DNA of 10,851 bases, from positions 1 through 10,851 of the forward strand of contig JAPYWX010000044.1 in the NCBI GenBank assembly GCA_028276145.1, read 5' to 3'. The DNA comes from Spirochaetota bacterium (GTDB lineage: Bacteria; Spirochaetota; Brevinematia; DTOW01). Under the pieces are notes generated by a model. The model searched no databases. It was not told the DNA's origin and saw nothing but the letters and a program-made list of their open reading frames with translations. The position numbers and the translations under genes are program-made. Positions 1 through 5,600 of this stretch are shown here, one piece after another (position 1 is the first letter of the stretch; every line of letters starts with the position of its first letter).

Positions 1-437
1 AATATACAGTAAAGTTTTTTGTCTTTCTCTGATATTCCCATCAAAAAATTGTTGCTTTTGCTTTCTAATATATCTACATCTATGACTGTTCCGGGAGTTA
101 TAATTTGTGTAACACCTCTTCTTACAATTCCTTTTGCCATTGAAGCGTCTTCTAATTGTTCACATATTGCTACTTTGTATCCACTTTTTATTAGTTTGTA
201 TATATAGTTTTGTGCTGCGTGTGCGGGAAATCCACACATTGGTAAATCGTTTCTTGAAGTTAATACTATGTTTAAGGTTTTTGATGCCTCATAGGCATCA
301 TCTCCAAAAAGTTCGTAGAAATCTCCCAATCTGAATAAAAGTAATTTGTCTTTGTGCTTTTCCTTTATTGAGAAGTACTGTCTTACCATTGGTGTAAGGT
401 TTTTTATTTCCTCTACTTCAAACAACTTTTCTGTCAT
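1..437 (-). CDS. mutS: DNA mismatch repair protein MutS, N-terminal part (cut by window edge)
   Basis: MutS recognises base mismatches and small insertion/deletion loops and starts methyl-independent or MutL-dependent repair. I translated the minus strand from the ATG at 437; the frame stays open for 145 codons to the window edge, so the rest of the gene lies to the left. The N-terminal mismatch-recognition domain is clear. It shows TPMVRQY near residue 15, LLFRLGDFYELF at 33-44 with the Phe-Tyr-Glu mismatch-probing triplet at 40-42, PMCGFPAHAAQNYI, then GYKVAICEQLEDASMAKGI and ITPGTV, which are family-typical. No Shine-Dalgarno site precedes the ATG; instead a 21-bp palindrome abuts it. A transposase gene on the same strand ends 35 bp upstream, so read-through from the insertion sequence could contribute to expression. 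Identity is very likely; whether the rest is intact cannot be seen. Confidence 0.95.
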   Translation of the reverse strand, partial: MTEKLFEVEEIKNLTPMVRQYFSIKEKHKDKLLLFRLGDFYELFGDDAYEASKTLNIVLTSRNDLPMCGFPAHAAQNYIYKLIKSGYKVAICEQLEDASMAKGIVRRGVTQIITPGTVIDVDILESKSNNFLMGISEKDKKLYCI

Positions 438-458
438 AGTATTAAAATTTTTAATACT
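438..458. promoter_or_regulatory. 21-bp perfect palindrome abutting the mutS start codon
   Basis: AGTATTAAAA at 438-447 and its exact reverse complement at 449-458 flank a single central base. The palindrome touches the mutS ATG (437). It could be an operator, an AT-rich hairpin in the mutS leader, or chance in AT-rich DNA. The perfect 10-bp arms are the only evidence for function. Confidence 0.4.
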
Positions 459-471
459 TTGTTGTTTTTTA

Positions 472-1413
472 TCAAATTAGTAGTGAGAGTGTTCCAAAAA
501 TATTTAGGTGGATGGATTTGGTTTTGAGATGGAGGAGGAAGGACAAAAATAAAAACACCCACAACATGTAGATGTTCCACAAGAGAGCACAAGCAATTGC
601 CATCTTCTTAGCCACATCTTCCCTGACAACCCTGAAGCCTGAACCAAGCTTCTGCTTCATCGAGCCAAATACCGACTCCACCCTGTACCTACCCCTTCCA
701 TACCTCTCCCAGTTCTCCTTGGACAACTTCCTCAAAGGATGCCTCACACTCTTCCTGAATGTCTCCTTTATCTTTATACTCGGCACTCCCCCAAGCTCCA
801 AAACCCCCCGTATGACATCAACGGCATCATACCCCCTGTCCGCTAAAAAAGGCACATTCTCCAACCTCCTCACCCTCCTCAATATCTTCCTCAACATCTC
901 CACTTCACTCGCATACGGTCCCTCTGCCTCACAGCTCATTATCACCGCATTACCCCTATCATTCACAACTACTACCACCACAAGCCTTACATGTGACTTC
1001 ACATTCCTTACCTCCGTCCCCCTCATCCAACTCAGCTTGTACTTGTCCCCAAACGAAAACCCCGTCCCGTCAACAATATACAACTTGATGCTCCAGCCTT
1101 TCTGATTAGATATCGAGATAACGGCTTCACAGAACTTCTGATTAAGAGTTATCATTAGCTCTTCCCTTAGAGCAACAAACCTGTAGTGATAGTCATTGAG
1201 GGATGGAACCTCAAACCCCTCCCGCTTCCCTATCTCGAGTACCTCTCGGAAAGATAATTTGTTGTATGTCTGGAAGAGCGAAAGTGTGAGAATTACCTCA
1301 TCTTGGTATTTCCTGGGTCTTCCCCTTTTCTTCCTCTCCTCATTCCTAATCCTTGAGAGAAGGTATTTAACCGAAATATAAATCATCTCCAATGTCAATA
1401 TACTCCTCTTCAT
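472..1413 (-). CDS. IS5/IS4-superfamily DDE transposase
   Basis: This 313-residue transposase catalyses cut-and-paste or copy-type movement of the surrounding element. A basic N-terminal stretch (KKRGRPRKYQDE, about 28-39) precedes an IS5-type helical region. The catalytic triad can be placed at D115 (LYIVDGTGF), D192 (FLADRGYDA) and E246 (GRYRVESVFGSMKQKLG), the last within an R-(3)-E-(6)-K signature (R242, E246, K253) typical of DDE_Tnp_1 enzymes. A run of six valines lies at 145-150. The ATG has a short AAAGG ribosome site just upstream. Oddly, the frame runs through the left terminal repeat and ends 11-13 bp outside the element, so the last few residues and the stop come from host DNA. 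It looks full length and possibly active. Confidence 0.9.
   Translation of the reverse strand: MKRSILTLEMIYISVKYLLSRIRNEERKKRGRPRKYQDEVILTLSLFQTYNKLSFREVLEIGKREGFEVPSLNDYHYRFVALREELMITLNQKFCEAVISISNQKGWSIKLYIVDGTGFSFGDKYKLSWMRGTEVRNVKSHVRLVVVVVVNDRGNAVIMSCEAEGPYASEVEMLRKILRRVRRLENVPFLADRGYDAVDVIRGVLELGGVPSIKIKETFRKSVRHPLRKLSKENWERYGRGRYRVESVFGSMKQKLGSGFRVVREDVAKKMAIACALLWNIYMLWVFLFLSFLLHLKTKSIHLNIFGTLSLLI
485..499 (+). repeat. left terminal inverted repeat of the IS
   Basis: GAGAGTGTTCCAAAA matches the reverse complement of 1453-1467 at 14 of 15 positions. It is also read as the final codons of the transposase on the minus strand. Confidence 0.8.
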
Positions 1414-1452
1414 AAAACCTTTACTTAATCATACTGACATCTAATCATCAAA

Positions 1453-1467
1453 TTTTGGAACACCCTC
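1453..1467 (-). repeat. right terminal inverted repeat of the IS
   Basis: TTTTGGAACACCCTC is the mirror of the left end with one mismatch. It lies about 40 bp upstream of the transposase start, as expected for a short IS. Confidence 0.8.
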
Positions 1468-1510
1468 TCCCAAGATGGAGAAATAATATTTATATCTTAA
1501 AGAGGGTATT

Positions 1511-1757
1511 ATGGCATTGGATTTAAGTAACAAAAATGTTCACAAAATAGATATAACGAAGGAGCATTGCCCAATGACGTTTGTTAAGGTAAAACTGGCT
1601 CTTTCTGAAATACAGAGTGGTGATATTTTAGAAATTCTTCTAAAAAAAAGGTGAACCATTGGAAAATGTGCCAAAATCTTTAGTTGAGCAAGGATATAAA
1701 GTTTTGCTTATAGAAAATTTCATGGATGATATTTATAGAATTTATGTTGAGAAGTGA
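1511..1757 (+). pseudogene. TusA/SirA-like sulfur-carrier gene with a frameshift in an A8 run
   Basis: TusA-family proteins carry a persulfide on the Cys of a CPxx motif and pass sulfur to tRNA-modifying, cofactor or redox enzymes. From the ATG at 1511 (ribosome site GAGG just upstream) the frame reads through ITKEHCPMTFVKVKLAL, with the carrier Cys at residue 20. It continues to GDILEILLKK and then stops at TGA 1652-1654. Removing one A from the eight at 1642-1649 lets it continue as GEPLENVPKSLVEQGYKVLL and end in YRIYVEK with TGA at 1755-1757. The result is a complete TusA-like protein of about 81 residues. Thus the gene is either broken, misread in sequencing, or rescued by slippage on the A-run. 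The downstream metallopeptidase start overlaps or nearly touches its stop, so the two form an operon. Confidence 0.8.
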
Positions 1758-1759
1758 TT

Positions 1760-2152
1760 ATGGTTATCTTCAAAAAAGAAGTTCTAGAAGACATAATTAA
1801 TCATGCTAAAGAAGTTTTTCCTATAGAGGCTTGTGGATATATAGCTGGTATAGATAATAAATTTCTTGTTAACTTTAGAATGAAAAATATAGATAATAAA
1901 CCTGACCACTTTTCTTTTGATGTTAATGAACAGTTTCAAGTTTTGAAAAAAACTAGAAGTATGGGATTGAAAATTTTAGGGGTGTATCACAGTCACCCCT
2001 ACTCTGAAGCTGTTATGTCATCTGAAGATATAAGACTTGCTTACGATGAATCTGTATATTATATTTTAGTCTCTCTTCTAGATGGTATTGATGTTAAAGT
2101 TTACAAGGTTAAAGATGGTAAGACTTCTTTAGTAGAATTCATATTAGAATAA
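1760..2152 (+). CDS. JAMM/MPN-domain metallopeptidase (Mov34/PAD-1, Prok-JAB type)
   Basis: Small bacterial JAMM proteins are zinc isopeptidases or peptidases. Members of the Mec/QbsD group trim C-terminal residues or adducts from ThiS/MoaD-like sulfur carriers. This 130-residue protein carries the full motif: Glu23 (FPIEACGYIAG), His77-Ser-His79, Ser87 and Asp90, i.e. E...HxH-x7-S-x2-D, so it should bind zinc and be active. The start is taken as ATG 1760; a GTG at 1754 overlapping the upstream TGA is an alternative adding two residues. It directly follows the TusA-like gene, a pairing that supports sulfur-carrier work, although no E1-like ThiF/MoeB or MoaD/ThiS gene is visible in the window. 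A T-rich run follows the stop at 2153, without a convincing hairpin. Confidence 0.85.
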   Translation: MVIFKKEVLEDIINHAKEVFPIEACGYIAGIDNKFLVNFRMKNIDNKPDHFSFDVNEQFQVLKKTRSMGLKILGVYHSHPYSEAVMSSEDIRLAYDESVYYILVSLLDGIDVKVYKVKDGKTSLVEFILE

Positions 2153-2178
2153 TTTTTTTATTTTATGAAAATTTAGAA

Positions 2179-2194
2179 TGTTTCACGTGAAACA
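2179..2194. promoter_or_regulatory. parS: parS centromere-like ParB binding site, perfect consensus
   Basis: TGTTTCACGTGAAACA is the canonical 16-bp bacterial chromosomal parS palindrome. It occupies the 42-bp gap between the convergent metallopeptidase and parB genes and touches the parB stop codon. ParB would load here as a CTP-dependent clamp and spread. Confidence 0.95.
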
Positions 2195-3055
2195 TCATTT
2201 GGAAATTTTTAGGTAAATTCTTTCTAGGTCTTCTCTTGAGTAGTATTCTATTATGATTTTACCTTTGTTTAATGAACCTTTTACTATAACTTTTGTACCT
2301 AATGCCTCTATCAAATCTTCTTCTATGTTTACTAAGTCGTTATTCTTTTTCTCTTGATTTGTTTCATGTGAAACAATTTTTTCTTGAATTTGTTCTTGAG
2401 ATTTAAAATATATGATTTCTTCTAGCTCTCTTACTGAAAGCTGTTTTTCTATACATTCATTTGCTAATCTAGTCATTTCTTTCTCATCTTCTAATGCTAG
2501 TAAAACTCTTCCGTGACCTTCTGAAAGTTTGCCGCTTATTATGTGATTTTTTATTTCTTCGGGTAATTTTAAAAGTCTCAATGTGTTTGCAATAGCTGAC
2601 CTGCTTTTGCCTAATATTTTTGCTAGTTCTTCTTGAGTTAAGTTGTATTTTTCAATAAGTTCATTGTAAGCAAGTGCTAAATCTATAGGGTTTAAATCTT
2701 CTCTTTGAATATTTTCAATAAGTGCTAATTCAAGGCTTTCTAATTCTGATATGTCATTCCTTATAACTACAGGAATCTCTTGAAGCCCGGCTATTTGTGC
2801 TGCTCTCCATCTTCTTTCTCCTGCGATTATTTCGTAGTATCCTTCTTTCTCTCTTACAATTATAGGTTGTATTATCCCTTTTTGCTTTATTGATTCAGCT
2901 AACTCTTTAAGAGTTTCTTCTTTTATGTGTTTCCTTGGCTGGTTGGGATTGGGTTTTATTCTGTCAATGCTTATTTTTATTACCTTTGATTCGTCCGTTA
3001 AATCAAAATCTTCAAGTAATGCTTTTATACCTTTACCTAGTCCTTTTTGCGTCAT
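2195..3055 (-). CDS. parB: chromosome-partitioning protein ParB (Spo0J family, CTPase clamp)
   Basis: ParB binds parS, hydrolyses CTP to slide and spread on DNA, and works with ParA to segregate origins. The 286-residue protein has the expected order: an N-terminal ParA-stimulating segment (KGLGKGIKALL, 4-14), then the nucleotide-binding domain with IIQPIIVR (61-68), GERRWRA (79-85) and ENIQRE (114-119). An HTH follows at about 139-162 (LTQEELAKILGKSRSAIANTL), then a linker and a C-terminal dimerisation region. The ATG at 3055 has a strong GGAGGAGAT ribosome site. Its start overlaps the end of parA by 23 bp, so the two are translationally coupled. A parS variant lies inside its own codons 228-232, in the non-conserved linker, and a perfect parS follows the stop. 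Confidence 0.96.
   Translation of the reverse strand: MTQKGLGKGIKALLEDFDLTDESKVIKISIDRIKPNPNQPRKHIKEETLKELAESIKQKGIIQPIIVREKEGYYEIIAGERRWRAAQIAGLQEIPVVIRNDISELESLELALIENIQREDLNPIDLALAYNELIEKYNLTQEELAKILGKSRSAIANTLRLLKLPEEIKNHIISGKLSEGHGRVLLALEDEKEMTRLANECIEKQLSVRELEEIIYFKSQEQIQEKIVSHETNQEKKNNDLVNIEEDLIEALGTKVIVKGSLNKGKIIIEYYSREDLERIYLKISK
2360..2375. promoter_or_regulatory. parS: second parS site, inside parB (one mismatch)
   Basis: TGTTTCATGTGAAACA differs from the perfect site by one base (CACGTG to CATGTG). It encodes Val228-Thr232 of ParB in the variable linker between the HTH and C-terminal domains. It lies 181 bp from the perfect parS. Family knowledge: such one-mismatch sites are often still bound by ParB, but binding here is inferred. 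Confidence 0.8.
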
Positions 3056-3806
3056 CTAATATCTCCTCCGATACTTTTTGATATGCAATAGCACCTGGGC
3101 AAGTCGGATCATAATCAAATATTGACTTGCCGTAGCTAGGTGCTTCTGATAATCTAACATTTCTTGGTATAAATGTATTATAAACTTTGTCTTTGAAAAA
3201 TTTCTTAACTTCTTCTGCTACATCCCTTGAAAGCTTTGTCCTTATATCATACATAGTTAGTAATAGACCTTCAATTTTTAGAGATGTGTTTAATGATTTT
3301 TGGACAGCTTTTATCGTTTTTAATAACTGAATTAGACCTTCTAAAGCAAAAAATTCGGCTTGTAGGGGAATTAATACTGTATCGGCGGCAGCTAAACCAT
3401 TTATTGTTAATATGCCCAATGATGGAGGTGTATCAATAAAAATAAAGTCAAAATAATCTTTTGTCTCATCTAAGAATTTTTTCAATCTCTTTTCTTTATC
3501 TTCCAAATTTAAAAGCTCCACTTGAGCACCTGCTAACTGTAAATTGGCTGGTAAAATGAATAAGTTGTCATACTTTGTTGGTATTATTACATCATTGGGA
3601 TCTTCTTGGTTTATTAGAGCTTCATATGTGCCTTTTCTTGACTGACTAAGCTCTATACCTATACCACTCCCTAAGTTACCTTGTGGGTCAATGTCAACCA
3701 TCAATACTTTGTAGCCTTGCATTGCTATATAGTGCGAAACATTAATAACGGTTGTAGTTTTACCAACACCACCTTTCTGATTTGCTACTACTATACACTT
3801 TCCCAT
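3033..3806 (-). CDS. parA: chromosome-partitioning ATPase ParA (Soj type)
   Basis: ParA is a deviant-Walker ATPase that binds DNA non-specifically as an ATP dimer and moves ParB-parS complexes. The start at ATG 3806 is chosen because AGGTGGAG sits just upstream and the protein then begins MGKCIVVANQKGGVGKTT; a longer reading from 3857 adds an unlikely Phe-rich leader. This gives 257 residues, normal for Soj. Visible motifs are the deviant Walker A KGGVGKTT (11-18), VDIDPQGN (37-44) and Walker B FIFIDTPPS (121-129). There is no N-terminal HTH, unlike type Ia plasmid ParA. It is followed by parB with a 23-bp overlap and preceded by an unusual 16-bp tandem repeat block. Confidence 0.96.
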   Translation of the reverse strand: MGKCIVVANQKGGVGKTTTVINVSHYIAMQGYKVLMVDIDPQGNLGSGIGIELSQSRKGTYEALINQEDPNDVIIPTKYDNLFILPANLQLAGAQVELLNLEDKEKRLKKFLDETKDYFDFIFIDTPPSLGILTINGLAAADTVLIPLQAEFFALEGLIQLLKTIKAVQKSLNTSLKIEGLLLTMYDIRTKLSRDVAEEVKKFFKDKVYNTFIPRNVRLSEAPSYGKSIFDYDPTCPGAIAYQKVSEEILDDAKRTR

Positions 3807-3852
3807 ACTCTCCACCTTTTCTAAAGAAATGATAAAATAAAAAAAACGAAAA

Positions 3853-3916
3853 AACAAAGTTTTTAAAGAACAAAGTTTTTGAAAAACAAAGTTTTTAAAA
3901 AACGAGGTTTTTCATG
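3853..3916. repeat. 16-bp tandem repeats upstream of parA (3 good units plus 1 degenerate)
   Basis: AACAAAGTTTTTAAAG (3853), AACAAAGTTTTTGAAA (3869) and AACAAAGTTTTTAAAA (3885) follow each other without gaps, then a diverged unit begins AACGAGGTTTTT (3901). Each unit contains AAAAAC-nnn-GTTTTT, a small inverted repeat or AT-rich hairpin. The block lies 47 bp upstream of the parA start, in the presumed promoter region. It may be a binding array, a terminator-like cluster or slippage-born repeat. Confidence 0.75.
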
Positions 3917-3923
3917 CTTAATA

Positions 3924-3943
3924 AAAGATACGTTAGTATCTTT
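3924..3943 (-). terminator. perfect 8-bp hairpin after the membrane-protein gene
   Basis: AAAGATAC (3924-3931) and GTATCTTT (3936-3943) pair perfectly around a 4-base loop. Read on the minus strand, the stem is followed by a short tail TATTAAG and directly preceded by the end of the membrane-protein gene. It may be a weak intrinsic terminator separating that gene from parA. The U-tract is poor, so the assignment is tentative. Confidence 0.4.
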
Positions 3944-3974
3944 GTAGTATTTTTAGAAATAATTAATTATGTTT

Positions 3975-5537
3975 TTATCCACCTCTAAAGTCCTCTACTA
4001 CTCTTACTTTCAAATTGATTTTAGAAGTTATTTCGTTAACTTTTTGCCTAAGTTCTTCTATTGTATTTGGGGGTAGTAGGTGATTGCTGTACCTACTTTC
4101 GTTTACAACATTTGAAATAAATTCTAAGTTTTTTGAGAACTCAGGTAGGAAATTAACAAGACTATTGCAATATTCTTCTATCCCCATGCTTCTTTTATAT
4201 GGAAGAACATAAGAAGTATACTTTAGCATGTCTAGAAATATCTTTACTATTGTTTCTATTTCTTCTATCTTTTCTTTACTTAGTTCTTCTTTTTGTGCCA
4301 TCATCGATTTTAGTAGTTCTTCTTCTATGCTTTTGTCAATGAGTATGGTAGGTCTTCTGAGGAATAGGTAGATGTACCTTATTATTGTTCTAATGGATTC
4401 TATTATCTTAGAGAGTAGGTAAACAAATACTTCGTAGACTGATATGAAAAATTTGAATATGTGAACTTTTCTTACTTTGAGTACCTCTTTTAGGAAAAAT
4501 CCTATGATTATTATAACTGAAAGGATTAGAGTAGTGACTACAATAACTCTACCAAAGTCAATAATAAATGGTTTACTTTTAGGTCTCTGGGTATATGTTG
4601 TAGTTTGGTTTGTTTCACCCTGTAAAAGCTGTTGCCTTATTTTTTCTATCTCTTCTTGAGATGTTTCTTCTTGGCTAATTAGATAGTTTATTTTCTCTCG
4701 TATTGAAAGGTTTATTTTGCTAGAAACATAACTTGCCCCGATATATACAAAAATAGATAGTATACTTGCAGTGAAAATAACTAATACTGTGTATATCACA
4801 GAGGCTTTTATCCATTCTGATGAAAAGTCTAAATTACTCAGTGGTATTCCTTTTTTTGAAGAATCTTCTATTATGAAAATTTTAGAGATATTCACATAAA
4901 AGATTATTGAGGCGATTATAAAGAAGTACGAATAAATTATTATCAAAGGAGATTGGGGAGTTATAGAGAATGCTATACCTATAGTTAGTAACATAAGTAG
5001 TAAAGTAGTTAAGGTTTGTCTTTTAGTTTTTTTAAGAGATTCCTTTTCAAAGAACTTTTCATCGAGTACTTCGGTTATAGAAATATTTGAGGCTATACTG
5101 TTTGTTGCAGATGTGAGAACTCTGTAAGGGAATTCTGTTAACCTTACTATATGCCCATTGACTATTCTCGTTACCATCCATGCGAAAGCTGAAATTCCAA
5201 AGTCAAGGTCTATAAATCTACCTAGATTTCCGAATTTTAGCCCTTTTAGTAATATGAGGTTTAGTATTAGAAGTATTACTACTTCTACCAATGTTTCGAT
5301 TATGCTTCTGATGAATCTAGTTCCTCTGACTGTGGAGGAATTTGTGTAAACGGAAAGGGGTATTATTATGAACAAATAGATTGGGTACCAACTGAAGAAA
5401 GGAGACGAGTATTTGCTTAAGTATTTGGCACTCTCCAGTAGTATTCCTATAAATGAAAATGTTATAAAGAAGGGCACTAGTGAGTATATGAAAACCCTTT
5501 CTTTGAAAACTATATCCAATAGAGTTTCTTTCTTCAT
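3975..5537 (-). CDS. multipass membrane protein of unknown function, DUF4129-like C-terminal region
   Basis: I do not recognise a specific function. Counting from ATG 5537 (520 residues), about seven hydrophobic segments are visible, near residues 15-37, 51-64, 80-98, 178-192, 197-216, 245-270 and 328-350. A Gln/Glu-rich hydrophilic loop occupies about 285-310. The C-terminal 120 residues are soluble. The stretch from about 445 on (RSMGIEEYCNSLVNFLPEF, then SRYSNHLLPPNTIEELRQKV) resembles the DUF4129 domain, which is common at the C-terminus of membrane proteins linked to transglutaminase-like proteins and MoxR ATPases; neither is present here. That resemblance is my judgement by eye. No good ribosome site precedes either the ATG or an upstream TTG at 5576. 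It lies 63 bp downstream of leuB on the same strand and ahead of parA. Confidence 0.75.
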   Translation of the reverse strand: MKKETLLDIVFKERVFIYSLVPFFITFSFIGILLESAKYLSKYSSPFFSWYPIYLFIIIPLSVYTNSSTVRGTRFIRSIIETLVEVVILLILNLILLKGLKFGNLGRFIDLDFGISAFAWMVTRIVNGHIVRLTEFPYRVLTSATNSIASNISITEVLDEKFFEKESLKKTKRQTLTTLLLMLLTIGIAFSITPQSPLIIIYSYFFIIASIIFYVNISKIFIIEDSSKKGIPLSNLDFSSEWIKASVIYTVLVIFTASILSIFVYIGASYVSSKINLSIREKINYLISQEETSQEEIEKIRQQLLQGETNQTTTYTQRPKSKPFIIDFGRVIVVTTLILSVIIIIGFFLKEVLKVRKVHIFKFFISVYEVFVYLLSKIIESIRTIIRYIYLFLRRPTILIDKSIEEELLKSMMAQKEELSKEKIEEIETIVKIFLDMLKYTSYVLPYKRSMGIEEYCNSLVNFLPEFSKNLEFISNVVNESRYSNHLLPPNTIEELRQKVNEITSKINLKVRVVEDFRGG

Positions 5538-5600
5538 GAAAAGTATTTTATTTTGTTTTAGGTTTTTATTCAACAAAAGTTATTTATGTTTAGGAATTAA

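Larger units (their letters stand above)
485..1467 (-). mobile_element. IS5-like insertion sequence, about 983 bp
   Basis: A single DDE transposase gene is enclosed by inverted terminal repeats: GAGAGTGTTCCAAAA at 485-499 and, read on the other strand, GAGGGTGTTCCAAAA at 1467-1453 (14 of 15 match). The interior is clearly richer in G+C than the flanking DNA, with many C-runs on the plus strand, which suggests recent arrival from a different genome. I find no convincing target-site duplication next to the repeats, so the exact outer ends are uncertain by a few bases. The element lies between mutS (47 bp away) and the tusA-like gene (43 bp away). Confidence 0.85.

Noticed and set aside
572..1105. 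177-codon plus-strand open frame inside the IS
   Set aside because: It is antisense to the transposase. Its Ser/Thr/Pro/Leu-rich product mirrors the GC-rich transposase codons, and nothing in it resembles a protein family.
2179..2194. parS palindrome read as a terminator between the convergent genes
   Set aside because: The match to the ParB site is exact and no U-tract follows directly on either strand.
3853..3983. Possible replication origin (AT-rich repeats plus a DnaA-box-like TTATCCACC at 3975)
   Set aside because: Only one near-match box is present and it overlaps codons of the membrane protein. No dnaA, dnaN or cluster of boxes is seen.
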